NCBI RefSeq assembly: GCF_012932425.1 | Contig: NZ_JAAIII010000003.1 | Coordinates: forward strand, 310,001 to 374,000 | Direction of reading: 5' to 3' | Source: Bifidobacterium oedipodis | GTDB taxonomy: Bacteria > Actinomycetota > Actinomycetes > Actinomycetales > Bifidobacteriaceae | Length of the DNA: 64,000 nucleotides | Shown: positions 25,586 to 35,111 of the stretch, in pieces | Position numbering within the stretch: position 1 is the first letter of the stretch | Layout of the letters: every line of letters starts with the position of its first letter | Program-made: the position numbers and the translations under genes | The notes under the pieces: model-generated | What the model was told of the DNA's origin: nothing | Databases searched by the model: none | Seen by the model: the letters and a program-made list of their open reading frames with translations, nothing else

Positions 25586-25618
25586 CACAGCAAACGCATT
25601 GCAACAACTGGGGGTCTC

Positions 25619-26653
25619 ATGGTCACGATGAAGGACATTGCCAAAAAAGCCGGCGTCTCCGCAACCACCGTTTCAGCGGCGTTGCGCGGCACGGAAGGCG
25701 TAAGCAGCGAAGTGGCGGCTCGCATTCGCACGATTGCCGAACGCATGAACTATCGCGTCAATGCCTCAGCTCAAGCACTACGCAGCGGGCATACGAACAC
25801 CATTACCCTGTTCACCGCCAGCATGGCCACGCAGTATTACCATTCACTGGCCACCAGCCTGTCATATGAGGCGACCACACAAGGATTCGAAACTCGCATT
25901 CAACAGTCGCGATTCATCACCCACGATGAAGCCGATATCATCCGCAACGCCTCGGCCAGCCAATCAGATGGCCTTATTTTCATTTCCACATCCCTTACCC
26001 CTAGGCAAGTACTCGACTGCGTCGGAGGCAAGCCCGTAGTGATGTTCGAGAATTATATGGACGATCAATTGATCGATAGCGTCAACACCCCCAGCCGACG
26101 TGGCGCACAGACCGCCATCAAACATTTGGTCGATCAAGGGTGCACACGCATCGGAATCATCGGCAAAGACACCTTGCCATACAACGCCTACAGGCCAAGT
26201 CCATTGGCCGGCCGCTCACGTAACGCACGTATACTGGCCGCGCAACAGGCCATCACCGACCTTGGGCTGCCCCACGCCCAAACCTCATGCGAAGACGTAG
26301 ACTGGTCGGCCGAAGGGGGAATTGAGGCGGCCTATCGCATGGCCGACGCCGGACTGCCCTACGACGGTGTGTTCTGCGCCAACGACATCACCGCTTTGGG
26401 CGTGTTGCGCGGGTTGGCCGACCGAGGAGTGCGCGTGCCCCAGGATGTTGCCGTCATCGGTTTCGACGGCATCGACACTTCTACGTACAGTGTTCCGCGC
26501 CTAAGCACCATCGCCCTCGACTACCAAGGCATGGCACGCTCGGCAGTGATGCTGCTCCTGCAGCAGATCAATCACCCAGACACCCCCTCACTGCCCCAAA
26601 CTGTTACCGCAGGATTCACATTAGAGGTTCGTGAGTCTTCTCTGCGTCGGTGA
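25619..26653 (+). CDS. LacI-family regulator of the divergent transporter-glycosidase operon
   Basis: A 344-aa repressor with N-terminal HTH MKDIAKKAGVSATTVSAALRGTEGVSSEVAARI (4-36), hinge NASAQALRSGHTN, and a periplasmic-binding-like sensor domain ending in PQDVAVIGFDGIDTSTYSVPRLSTIALD. ATG 25619 is used; a second in-frame ATG at 25628 is possible because the ribosome site (GGGGG) is weak. Two identical palindromes in the divergent promoter region are its likely operators, so it probably controls itself and the genes 20280-25372. Confidence 0.9.
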   Translation: MVTMKDIAKKAGVSATTVSAALRGTEGVSSEVAARIRTIAERMNYRVNASAQALRSGHTNTITLFTASMATQYYHSLATSLSYEATTQGFETRIQQSRFITHDEADIIRNASASQSDGLIFISTSLTPRQVLDCVGGKPVVMFENYMDDQLIDSVNTPSRRGAQTAIKHLVDQGCTRIGIIGKDTLPYNAYRPSPLAGRSRNARILAAQQAITDLGLPHAQTSCEDVDWSAEGGIEAAYRMADAGLPYDGVFCANDITALGVLRGLADRGVRVPQDVAVIGFDGIDTSTYSVPRLSTIALDYQGMARSAVMLLLQQINHPDTPSLPQTVTAGFTLEVRESSLRR

Positions 26654-26715
26654 CATACGCCACACAACTGTGCGGCTACGCCACTACATAACATCCACCC
26701 TGTAAACGCTGCATA

Positions 26716-26756
26716 GCAGCGGTCGCAGCTACATACCTTACAACTGCGACCACTGC
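26716..26756. terminator. Hairpin between convergent lacI genes
   Basis: GCAGCGGTCGCAG (26716-26728) pairs with CTGCGACCACTGC (26744-26756), a 13-bp stem with one position that is G-U on the minus strand. Probably a shared terminator for 25619-26653 (+) and 26772-27839 (-). Confidence 0.6.
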
Positions 26757-26771
26757 TGTAGCCTTCCTTAC

Positions 26772-27839
26772 CTATGCTTTGGCACGCGGGGCTGCGGTGG
26801 AGTCACGCACGACTAGACGGCCTTCCACCACACGGCATTCGGGTGTTGGCATCTCATCGCCGGCACGCTTGGCTTCGATTTGTGCGTACAACATATCGAA
26901 GGCTTCCTGACCCAGTTCCACAAAATTCTGGCTGTAGCTGGTCAGGGCCGGCTCCCAGAGCGGAGCGAAGATCTGATCGTTGTATCCCGCTACAGAAATA
27001 TCCTCGGGGACTTTTCGGCCGCCCTCATGCAATCCCTTAATCAGAGAAATAGCGGTTTCATCGTTACCGGCAAAAATTGCAGTGATAGTGTCGCTTGCAG
27101 CGAGCCGACGGCCCAGTTCGACGCTTTCGTTCAAATCAGGGCCGACTTGATACGCTTCAGTGGCCACGATGCCGGCGGCGGCCATGGCGTCACGCCAGCC
27201 CATCGTACGAGTGTTATTGTTCGGGCCTTCGGCACGATGCACGTGCACCACGCTTTGATGGCCAAGGCCAAGCAAATGTTCAGTGACCTGCCGTCCGCCT
27301 GCACGTTCGGAGGGAATCACCTGATACGGAGCATCGCCGCGCGAACCGCCGATCAATACCATCGGCATATCCTTAGGGATCTGTCGCATCGCCTGGATGG
27401 CGATTTCGTCGGATTCGTTGACGATCACGCCCGCAGGATTGGCAGACAGCACGCGGCTAACGATATTGTTCACTTCATCCGCATCTACACCATCCAGCGA
27501 GGTGACGCCATAGAGAAAGCCCTTATCACGGGCCCCATGTTCCACGCCGCCGCTGACCTGTGTGGTGGCCCAGTAGCCAGACAGCGAGGTGAGCATCATC
27601 ACCGAGTCCATCACCTTGTTGGCCAGGGCGCGCGCAACAAAACTCGGCTTGTATCCCAACAGTTCGATGGCCTGCGCGATGCGTTCGCGCTTATCGTCGC
27701 TCACGCGCGCGGTACCGTTCAGGTAGCGCGACACCGTGGGCACCGACACGCCCGCCAAACGGGCCACATCCTTAATAACCGGGGTGCCTCGCTGCTTGCC
27801 CGATCGCGTCGTTGCGCCGGTTGTACCCTGTGCCATCAT
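26772..27839 (-). CDS. LacI-family regulator, tandem copy 2
   Basis: A 355-aa LacI-type repressor. A Gly/Thr-rich leader is followed by the HTH VIKDVARLAGVSVPTVSRYLNGTARVSDDKRERIAQAIELLGYKPSFVARALANKVMDSV, then a sensor domain with GVEHGARDKGFLYGVTSLDG and PEDISVAGYNDQIFAPLWEPALTSYSQNF. It is strikingly similar, segment by segment, to the gene at 27943, including the whole HTH, so the two arose by a fairly recent tandem duplication. ATG 27839 follows AAAGGCGGGC; ATG 27836 is equally possible. Probably one of the factors reading TGAAAnCGnTTTCA. Confidence 0.9.
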   Translation of the reverse strand: MMAQGTTGATTRSGKQRGTPVIKDVARLAGVSVPTVSRYLNGTARVSDDKRERIAQAIELLGYKPSFVARALANKVMDSVMMLTSLSGYWATTQVSGGVEHGARDKGFLYGVTSLDGVDADEVNNIVSRVLSANPAGVIVNESDEIAIQAMRQIPKDMPMVLIGGSRGDAPYQVIPSERAGGRQVTEHLLGLGHQSVVHVHRAEGPNNNTRTMGWRDAMAAAGIVATEAYQVGPDLNESVELGRRLAASDTITAIFAGNDETAISLIKGLHEGGRKVPEDISVAGYNDQIFAPLWEPALTSYSQNFVELGQEAFDMLYAQIEAKRAGDEMPTPECRVVEGRLVVRDSTAAPRAKA

Positions 27840-27942
27840 GCCCGCCTTTCGCCGCTTTCACCCATATGCGTCTATCAGCATTATGACACGGGCTCCAACC
27901 TGCGATAGCGCTTGCATACTGCGGCGCGGCAGCACCCCAACC

Positions 27943-28974
27943 TCAGTCGCGCGGTGCGGCAGTCGATTCGCGCACAATCAACTCGCCTTCAATAATGCGA
28001 CATTGCGGCTCAGGGGCCATCTGTCCGGCACGCTTCGCCTCAATCTGCGCATACAGCATATCGAAAGCCGCGCGCCCCAATTCCACGAAGTTCTGGCTGT
28101 AGGTGGTCAGAGCCGGCTCCCATATCATGGAAAACAGCTGATCGTTGTACCCTGCCACAGACACATCCTGCGGCACGCGTTTGCCTTCGTCGCGCAGCCC
28201 ACGAATCAGGGCGATAGCTGTCTCGTCGTTGCCGGCGAACAGGGCGGTCACGCTCGGATCATGGGCGAGACGACGGCCAAGTTCACGCGAATCCTCCAGA
28301 TGTTCAGATATCTGATAACTGCGATTGGCAGGCAAACCAGCTGCAGCCATGGCATCACGCCAGCCCAACGTACGAGTGTTGTTGTTCGGACCTTCGGCAC
28401 GGTGCACATGCACCACATTCTGATGCCCGAGGCCAAGCAGATGCTCGGTGACACAACGTCCGCCGGCGCGTTCGGAGGGCATGACCTGGTAAGGTGCGTC
28501 GCCTCGCGAGCCGCCGACCAGCACCATCGGCACGTCCTTGGGGATCAAGCGCATGGCCTGAATAGCGATTTCGTCGGATTCGCTGACGATCACACCCGCA
28601 GGATTGGCCGACATCACACGTCCCACGGTGCTTTCCAACTCGCTGTCTGAAATACCGTCCAGTGAGGTGACGCCGAACAGGAATCCTTTGTCGCGCGCGG
28701 CGCTTTCCACGCCACTGTTGATCTGTGTGGTGGCCCAAAACGTGCTCAGCGAGGTGAGCATGGTGACCGAATCCATTACTTTGTTGGCCAAAGCACGCGC
28801 CACAAAACTCGGCTGGTAGCCAAGCAGTTTGATGGCTTGTGCGATTTTCTCGCGCTTGTCGTCGCTGACGCGCGCGGTGCCGTTGAGATAGCGCGACACC
28901 GTGGGCACGGACACGCCCGCCAAACGGGCCACATCCTTGATGACCGGTGTGTTGCGCGTGGTTGTTGGAGGCAT
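27943..28974 (-). CDS. LacI-family regulator, tandem copy 1
   Basis: A 343-aa LacI-type repressor with HTH VIKDVARLAGVSVPTVSRYLNGTARVSDDKREKIAQAIKLLGYQPSF. It is almost identical in DNA-binding residues to the downstream copy at 26772, so both should read the same operators. Differences concentrate in the sensor domain (GISDSELESTVGRVMSANP against GVDADEVNNIVSRVLSANP), which could give different inducers. ATG 28974 follows GAAAGGAGACGCGC. It lies just after the DUF624 gene on the same strand. Confidence 0.92.
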   Translation of the reverse strand: MPPTTTRNTPVIKDVARLAGVSVPTVSRYLNGTARVSDDKREKIAQAIKLLGYQPSFVARALANKVMDSVTMLTSLSTFWATTQINSGVESAARDKGFLFGVTSLDGISDSELESTVGRVMSANPAGVIVSESDEIAIQAMRLIPKDVPMVLVGGSRGDAPYQVMPSERAGGRCVTEHLLGLGHQNVVHVHRAEGPNNNTRTLGWRDAMAAAGLPANRSYQISEHLEDSRELGRRLAHDPSVTALFAGNDETAIALIRGLRDEGKRVPQDVSVAGYNDQLFSMIWEPALTTYSQNFVELGRAAFDMLYAQIEAKRAGQMAPEPQCRIIEGELIVRESTAAPRD

Positions 28975-29023
28975 GCGCGTCTCCTTTCATTACTGATTAT
29001 GGAAAAGTTGGTCCGTGCAACCG

Positions 29024-29707
29024 CTACATGGTGGCGACGCTACCGCCCTGGTTACGATCCTGCTCAGCGGCAATGGGCAGCAGCGGCGAGCCGATGGATT
29101 TCAATTGCTTGTTCCAGCGCACGGTCAGGAACGCCGAGGCGAGAAACAGCGGCACGGATACCGCGAATATGGGAAGCAGTCCCGGTACCATCCAGCAGAT
29201 GGCAGTAACCGCGACCTCGACGGCCAGAATCTTCAGAGAAGTCAGCGGCCACATCAGCGGCAGTTGCAGCGAGTTCTTGACCAAGGCAAGCCGCGTGATG
29301 TCGAAGTTCGCCTCATTGGCCGCCGCGAACGGCAGCACAAGGCCGAACAAATACACCAGCACAATCAGCAGCACCCAAGCGAATGGGTTGGATTGGAATT
29401 CCAGCACCTGCCAGCTGAGCACACCGGAGACCATCACCAGCGAAAAGCCCGCTGACAGCAGCCAGAAGCGTTTGATGTTGGCTTTATAGTATTGCCACGA
29501 ACGCTTGGCCCATGCGAATGCGTCGCCTTCGCGCTCGTAAGCGCGGAACACTTCGACCACAGTGATGGTGGCGGGAACGATACCGAACACGACCAGCCCC
29601 AGCAGCGTGTAGGCAATCCACAGCAGGTTCATCATCACCAGCCGGCAAATCAGCAGGCAGATGTTATATATGCTTTGCGCGGCGCGCTGCTTCATGTTCA
29701 TGGCCAT
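29024..29707 (-). CDS. YesL/DUF624-family membrane protein
   Basis: A 227-aa protein with five to six hydrophobic segments. It shows the DUF624 pattern: NLLWIAYTLLGLVVFGIVPATITVVEVFRAY near the N-terminus, then FWLLSAGFSLVMVSGVLSW and a hydrophobic C-terminal half. In Bacillus yesL sits in the rhamnogalacturonan operon, and relatives adjoin sugar ABC or lyase genes; the function is unknown. ATG 29707 has GGGAG seven bases upstream. A TGATACCGGTTTCA operator lies 37-50 nt before it, overlapping the end of the heparinase-like gene, so it has its own regulated promoter. Confidence 0.85.
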   Translation of the reverse strand: MAMNMKQRAAQSIYNICLLICRLVMMNLLWIAYTLLGLVVFGIVPATITVVEVFRAYEREGDAFAWAKRSWQYYKANIKRFWLLSAGFSLVMVSGVLSWQVLEFQSNPFAWVLLIVLVYLFGLVLPFAAANEANFDITRLALVKNSLQLPLMWPLTSLKILAVEVAVTAICWMVPGLLPIFAVSVPLFLASAFLTVRWNKQLKSIGSPLLPIAAEQDRNQGGSVATM

Positions 29708-29743
29708 CGGTATCGCTCCCGTCATCATTAGCGTCACACTATA

Positions 29744-29757
29744 TGATACCGGTTTCA
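29744..29757. promoter_or_regulatory. LacI-type operator, TGATACCGGTTTCA
   Basis: One mismatch from TGAAAnCGnTTTCA. It overlaps the stop codon of the heparinase II/III-like gene and precedes the DUF624 gene. Confidence 0.6.
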
Positions 29758-32700
29758 GAATGTCGCAACGCCGTGCCACGCACCCTTAGTCAGATATACA
29801 GCACCGTCGGCACCAATCGTTGCGTTTGCTTCAGGCTCTCCGGCGCGCATTGCGTTGATGAGCACGGTGAAACCATTGGCGGCGTCCGTTTCGGCGCGCA
29901 GGAACTCCAGTTGATCCTTGCCATCAACCTTGGGTGCCACAGGCGAGCTCAATCCCCATTCGGTGCTGATTGCTGTCAGCGGGGTTAGGAACGTGGTCTG
30001 CAACGACAGGCCATAGTTGCAGACATGGCGAACATCAACAGGAGCGCCGCTCTTTCCCGACTGCGACGGCAACTGCGGCAGCTGCGGCAGCACACGCGCG
30101 GCAATCGGCAGATTGAAGCGAATCGTCCCATCGAAATCGCTCATGCTGTCATGCACCAGCATCAGTTCGGGTTCGGGGAACCACAGCACTGTGCGACGAT
30201 GCTTGGCAACCGGCATGTGACCGGTTTCAACATCCTGGGCATTGTCGATTTCGATATCGATACGCTCCACGTCCCCACCGAACGACGTGTTCAGCACGCG
30301 AGCGGTGCGCGGGGTGTCAACCCAACCGCGCTCGATGCTGTAATTGCTCAGATCCAGTCTGTCGGCGCGCACTTCGCCACGGGCTCGAGCACCGGTTCGT
30401 GAGGCGAACTGCATGGTGGCGTGAGCCGAGGAGCTGACCAGCCAGTCCTTGGAGGAGTCGAAATAGCCGATAATGCCGGGGTCGGCCACCGTCAGCACAC
30501 GATCCTTGTACAGAATAAACGAGCCTTCGTCAAAATGCCCGTGCCCGATGGGCTTGGGGCTGGCCATAACGGCGAGCATCTGCTCGTGCGGCTGGTCGAA
30601 GCCCTTACGGAACAGGCAGATGCCGGAATCCGGGTAATCGAGATTAGAGGTCAGCGGACCCCAATCCCCTGCACCGGTTGTATCAATGGTGTCGGCGGCG
30701 GTTGCGTCGAGCAGCAGATGTTCGAATGCTACCGATTCAGTCCAGAATGGGGCAACCGGCTTGCCTGCACGCTTCCAAGTGGCGAGCATCTGCCGCGACA
30801 AAGTGCCATCCACACGCGCCACATCGCCGGCGCACAAGCCCAGTTGCGCGAATTCGGAGCCGTTGCCGACCTGATGATCACCGAAGGTGGGCGTGGAAGG
30901 CACGCCGCATCCAGCCTCGTAGCTTGCAGCAGACAATGGTTCGGCCTCGCCCGGCTGGGAGGGAATCTTTGTGTTGGAGAACGGGTAATCGGGCGTGACC
31001 ATGTCAGCGTAATACTGGAACATATCGCGCAGACGGGTCGTTTTATACCAATCCGCACCCGTGCAATGCCCCAGCACACGCGCCACGAACGTGTAACGAG
31101 ACAATGCGGCCATATGGTAGCGCAAGGATTCAGGGAACGAACCATCAGGGTTAACGTGGTCGTTGAGCTGACTGGAAAGGAACCATGCGGAGTCCTGCAC
31201 TGTGCGACGAGCCTTAAGCTTGCGTTCCTCGCTTGGCAGCACGCCGGCCTGCAGCAGCACCAAAGATAGTACGGCCGCGCCGGCCATCATATCGGTTTGC
31301 CAGTTCGTGGCACCCAGCTGCACCTCGTCGCCGGTCAATGCCGTGCGATCGCGGGAGTCGGTGACATACAGCAGCATGTAGTCGCACAGATTAAGCAGTC
31401 GGCGGGTTTCATCGCTGCTGAATAATCCGGGGAAACGCTCATTGTCGCAGATCAGGGAGTATGCGGCGGCTACTGAGCACATGATGCGCCCGGCCTGCAC
31501 GGCACCGTATGCGTCTGCACCGTAGGGACGGCAGTTGTTGACCATCCAATGCTCCGCGCCCTGGCAGAATTCGTCGAGTTCAAGGAAGATCTCGCGCTTG
31601 GCCTTTTCGGCGTATGCCTGATTGTGCTCCACGAACGCAACGATGGCGTCCGCCTGGCAGCTCAAGGCCATGCCCGGCCCGCGTCTGAGATAGCTCGAAC
31701 GGTTGATGGTGCGTTCGAACACACCGCACTCTTCGCCGCTAGCGTTGAGGAAGTGGATGGTGAAATCCAAGCCCACCGGCATCACGCCATCAATTTTGAG
31801 CATGAAGGTCGCCGTGGTGCCCTGGTTCGGCTCGATGGCGATTGGATTGAGGCTGACAGCCTTGGCGACAGGGGCTTGAGCACCGTCGATATCCTTGCCG
31901 TTGTTGTTGGCCTGAGCAGAACCAGCCGGGCAAGCTAGATGCAGCGAGGCACCGGCTGCACCATTGTGCTGATTGGCATCGCGGCGTGCGCAAGCGCCGC
32001 CGACAGAAGCATCGTGCCATCCTGCCGGAGCATTGTCCGCGGCGGCAGTTGCGTCCGCAGCAGCACCGGCACTAACGGCACCATCCGCATCCGACTGACC
32101 GGGATCATCGAAGCCAGCGTTGACAATAGGCCAATCGCCACCGGTTCCAGCGAATACGCGCAGATCGTCAACCCACAGTTCAAGGCGCTCCATGTCGCTG
32201 CCCGCGTTCGCGGCGGCATCAAGCTTCAGTTCGACACGTGCGGCCACAGCATCAGCCGGAGTGACGAAGTTGAACGTTGTTTCACTGCTTGACCACATCG
32301 GGAACCGAGCGTTCAGCGCAGCATAGTCAAGCTGATCGCGCTGCAGCTGGTCGGCCGCGAACGCCACATCGTCGGCCGTCCACTGGTCAGCGACGGCTTT
32401 GATTTGCTGATACTGATCGGCGAGGAACGGATCTGCATTGATGCGCGCGGCAAGCGAGTCGCTGTCGGCACCGTTGAGGAACAGGTTCGCCTTCGGATCA
32501 ATGTCGAACACCAGCACCGTCGAGGCCAAAGCATCGCGAATTGCATTGGCTAGACGAGCCGAGGCACCAGCCAAAGCAGATATATCAACCGTATCGGCTT
32601 TCTTCACGTCTGCTTGTGCATCTGCAACTTCACTGTTCAGTGCCTCAACAGCGGCGAGCGCAGACTGCAGTTCCTCACAGGCAGCGGGAGCGATATTGCC

Positions 32701-33114
32701 CAGCTCGCGGCCAGGCACAGCATCCTTCAGCACCTGATGCGCACGGTCGGTAAGTTCGTGCGCTTTGGCGCGCAGCACTGCTGGGGTCATGGCGGCAAGG
32801 TTCTGTGTGCCAATCCATGCGGCGGCATCGGCCATGCCGTAGGTGCGTTCCATATCGTAGGGCACTTGCCAGCCGGTGATCATCGTGTTGAATCGGTTGA
32901 CGAATGCAGCGTTATCAATCTGCGGCAGATAATGCCGGCTATGGCTGAACGGTCGCTGATACTCGCCCGCAAGCACCCGCTTACCGAGCGCAATCATATC
33001 GTTCACACCGTCAACGGCACCCTGCGGGTATACCGCTCCTGTTGCCGCGATGGCGGCTTTTGCACGTCGTATGGATGCTTCCAGTGCTTTGCTTCCTAGT
33101 GTGGAATTCTGCAT
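29755..33114 (-). CDS. Heparinase II/III-like polysaccharide lyase, large
   Basis: A 1119-aa protein. The N-terminal 230 residues are helical with little similarity I can name. A beta-type segment (about 240-480, containing ERLELWVDDLRVFAGTGGDWP and an Ala/Asp-rich linker) precedes an (alpha/alpha) toroid with YGADAYGAVQAGRIMCSVAAAYSLICD and GATNWQTDMMAGAAVLS. The C-terminal heparinase II/III beta domain has GHGHFDEGSFILYKDRVLTVADPGIIGYFDSSKDW and SSSAHATMQF, the conserved HGHFDxGSF and final His motif. No signal peptide is seen, so it probably acts on imported oligosaccharides by beta-elimination at a uronic acid. ATG 33114 has GGCGAGAAG upstream. GH88 nearby would process its unsaturated products. 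Confidence 0.82.
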   Translation of the reverse strand: MQNSTLGSKALEASIRRAKAAIAATGAVYPQGAVDGVNDMIALGKRVLAGEYQRPFSHSRHYLPQIDNAAFVNRFNTMITGWQVPYDMERTYGMADAAAWIGTQNLAAMTPAVLRAKAHELTDRAHQVLKDAVPGRELGNIAPAACEELQSALAAVEALNSEVADAQADVKKADTVDISALAGASARLANAIRDALASTVLVFDIDPKANLFLNGADSDSLAARINADPFLADQYQQIKAVADQWTADDVAFAADQLQRDQLDYAALNARFPMWSSSETTFNFVTPADAVAARVELKLDAAANAGSDMERLELWVDDLRVFAGTGGDWPIVNAGFDDPGQSDADGAVSAGAAADATAAADNAPAGWHDASVGGACARRDANQHNGAAGASLHLACPAGSAQANNNGKDIDGAQAPVAKAVSLNPIAIEPNQGTTATFMLKIDGVMPVGLDFTIHFLNASGEECGVFERTINRSSYLRRGPGMALSCQADAIVAFVEHNQAYAEKAKREIFLELDEFCQGAEHWMVNNCRPYGADAYGAVQAGRIMCSVAAAYSLICDNERFPGLFSSDETRRLLNLCDYMLLYVTDSRDRTALTGDEVQLGATNWQTDMMAGAAVLSLVLLQAGVLPSEERKLKARRTVQDSAWFLSSQLNDHVNPDGSFPESLRYHMAALSRYTFVARVLGHCTGADWYKTTRLRDMFQYYADMVTPDYPFSNTKIPSQPGEAEPLSAASYEAGCGVPSTPTFGDHQVGNGSEFAQLGLCAGDVARVDGTLSRQMLATWKRAGKPVAPFWTESVAFEHLLLDATAADTIDTTGAGDWGPLTSNLDYPDSGICLFRKGFDQPHEQMLAVMASPKPIGHGHFDEGSFILYKDRVLTVADPGIIGYFDSSKDWLVSSSAHATMQFASRTGARARGEVRADRLDLSNYSIERGWVDTPRTARVLNTSFGGDVERIDIEIDNAQDVETGHMPVAKHRRTVLWFPEPELMLVHDSMSDFDGTIRFNLPIAARVLPQLPQLPSQSGKSGAPVDVRHVCNYGLSLQTTFLTPLTAISTEWGLSSPVAPKVDGKDQLEFLRAETDAANGFTVLINAMRAGEPEANATIGADGAVYLTKGAWHGVATF

Positions 33115-33307
33115 CTTCTCGCCTTTCCTGTGTGTGTCCGCCGCCAATCTATGGCAAGCGGAACGTTTGCGTGGGCCGACCGTCGATGTCAGCCCACAAT
33201 GGTGTCGGTTATATCTGTTGTAGCTGTTGGTTGTAGCCGTTGCGGCTGCTCGTTCAGCAAATCCGTAATCGCCGGAGCCAGCAGCAATAGGCCGCAATCA
33301 GCCCAAC

Positions 33308-34679
33308 CTATTCTTCGCTCAAGGTGATCACCGGCTTGTCCAAGGTCGGGTCGCTGATGGTGATGCGTTGGGTGCGTCCATCGGCAAGACGAACTACGGT
33401 ATCGTTGCCTTCCTGGCTCACTGCGCGCACCATCGGTGTGCCTTCGTGCTGTTCCATCACGGTTACGAAGCGCGCCTCGCGACCTGCTGTTCTGAAGTCG
33501 AGCGTGCGGCGGCGGTCATGTTCGGAGCCGATCGGCGTATCCGCACCAATCGATGCCACGAATCGCACGGCATCCACACCGCTCAAATCCACATGTACCA
33601 CTGCGGGCGAGCTAATATCTTCGGGCGAGGCCGGCACGCTGGTTGCCATGCGCTTGCCTTCGATTTTCACCGGTCCGCCTTCGTAGTCCCGGTTCGCTTC
33701 GCGCACAGGGCGCACGTTTTCGAACGAGCAGGGCAGGTCGGCCAGTGCGATACGTTCGCCACTGGCGGTTTCCACACATGCGTCGCCCCAGAACAAGGCG
33801 GGAACCGGGTTGAAAGGCTTGGGTTCGATCATGCCGGTCTGCCAGACATAGGGCCCGCTGACGGTTTCCAACATCAGTTCGTTGGCACCGTTCAAGGCCA
33901 CATCGATGTCATCGCGGCCGAAGATCCATGCGCCGAACTGGCCATCAGCCTGCTGCGTGCCATCGGTGATCACACGATAGTGCAGCTGCTGCTGGGTCTG
34001 GTAATACTCCGGATCGCAACCGACCACCACTTCACGTGCGTCGGGTGCCACGGACCAGATATCCATATGCATGATGCCGGGAGTGTTACCGGTGGTGCGC
34101 TGGCGTGCGAACCAGCCGAGGTCGTTCAGCGCAGCCATATCCGCGGCGAAGCTGGCTTTTACCGCGCCCACGTTGTGTGCGTCGAATCGGTGGCAGTCGG
34201 TGATGAACTGTCCGGAGCTAAGAGGCGAGGGGTCAAGCATCGGCTCATGGCCGAGATAGGTAAGCTCCGGTGAGACGGCGAAATGATCGGAATCCGCCAA
34301 GTCGTCGCACAGGTAGGTGGGCTGATGGGCCACAGCGGCACCATCTGCAGCAGCAACATCCGCAACACCATCAACAGGCACCACAGTCAGCGACTGCAAC
34401 CCATCGGCATGGAACAGGCAGTCATACTGGTGATCGGCATCACCATGCAGATAATCGACCAGCAGCACATAATCGTCGGTCACCACAACGGCGCGACGCT
34501 GAGTGATAGGCTCGGTGAAGTCGGAGCGGCGCGCGTATGGTGGCACCGGCTCCCCAGCGGCGGGCAGCGGCACCTTGCGCCCCTCTCGCCAAGCCTGCTC
34601 GGCATAATCCACGCCGGGCGTCACCACCCAGCCGCCACCTGTGCGCCAGGAATCCGGGGACTTTCTTCACCGACTCCAT
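33308..34679 (-). pseudogene. NPCBM-like polysaccharide-processing protein, frameshifted near 5' end
   Basis: The best start is ATG 34679 behind AAGGAGGAGAATCA, reading MESVKKVP. Removing one C from the CCCC at 34659-34656 (minus strand) joins it directly to DSWRTGGGWVVTPGVDYAEQAW and the 439-aa downstream frame. As given, the downstream frame has a stop just before this point, so full-length product needs a one-base correction or slippage. The body resembles the beta-rich C-terminal region of heparinase-like enzymes (RAVVVTDDYVLLVDYLHG). It also has an NPCBM-like segment with GGPVKIEGKRMATSVPASPED and HVDLSGVDAVRFVASIGAD. It lies just upstream of the lyase and probably shares its transcript. 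Catalytic role unknown. Confidence 0.65.
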
Positions 34680-34713
34680 TGATTCTCCTCCTTAAGAATC
34701 AAGCGCTCCACCT

Positions 34714-34727
34714 ATGAAAGCGCTTCC
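34714..34727. promoter_or_regulatory. LacI-type operator variant, TGAAAGCGCTTCCG
   Basis: Contains the GAAAGCGCTTC core, 35 nt upstream of the strong ribosome site of the NPCBM-like gene. First of three operator-like sites in the 432-nt gap 34680-35111. Confidence 0.6.
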
Positions 34728-34781
34728 GGCGGGGCCATCACTGCAACCTCAACCGTTTTGAACTGATGTACATAGAATATG

Positions 34782-34795
34782 TGAAAGCGATTTCA
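34782..34795. promoter_or_regulatory. LacI-type operator, TGAAAGCGATTTCA
   Basis: Full match to TGAAAnCGnTTTCA, 103 nt upstream of the NPCBM-like start. It probably controls the NPCBM-lyase transcription unit. Confidence 0.75.
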
Positions 34796-34924
34796 AAGTC
34801 AAGTTCGCGCGTGTTACGAAGTCGCGGATTGTCGCCGAAACGCCCTGAACTATTGAAATTTCAGGGATAATTGCCCTTGAAGCACCTTATCGCAGCCTTG
34901 TTTTTGGCGACCTGAAACAGGTAT

Positions 34925-34938
34925 AGAAACCGGTTTCT
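34925..34938. promoter_or_regulatory. LacI-type operator, AGAAACCGGTTTCT
   Basis: A perfect 14-bp palindrome in the same gap, 130 nt further upstream. Together with 34714 and 34782 it could support DNA looping. Confidence 0.65.
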
Positions 34939-35026
34939 TGATTCTTGATATCAATGCCTCCCCTATTCAACACTCACGCTTCACTCGCCTTGATTTGCAA
35001 GCATTGAGACCTTCCACAAACCCAAA

Positions 35027-35075
35027 CAAAAAAACGGTGCCGTCGGCAGTGGACGAACCACCACCGACGGCACCG
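35027..35075 (-). terminator. Terminator of the GH88 gene
   Basis: CGGTGCCGTCGG (35035-35046) pairs perfectly with CCGACGGCACCG (35064-35075), with an inner TGG/CCA pairing in the loop. A run of A on the plus strand (35028-35034) reads as T on the minus strand. Strong intrinsic terminator 36 nt after the GH88 stop. Confidence 0.9.
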
Positions 35076-35111
35076 CCGGAAGGAAAGGAGGAAAGGCAAG
35101 AATAGTAATCG

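Noticed and set aside
33171..33197. GTGGGC/GCCCAC hairpin upstream of the lyase gene as a regulatory element
   Set aside because: Only a 6-bp stem with a 15-nt loop; within chance expectation for this base composition.
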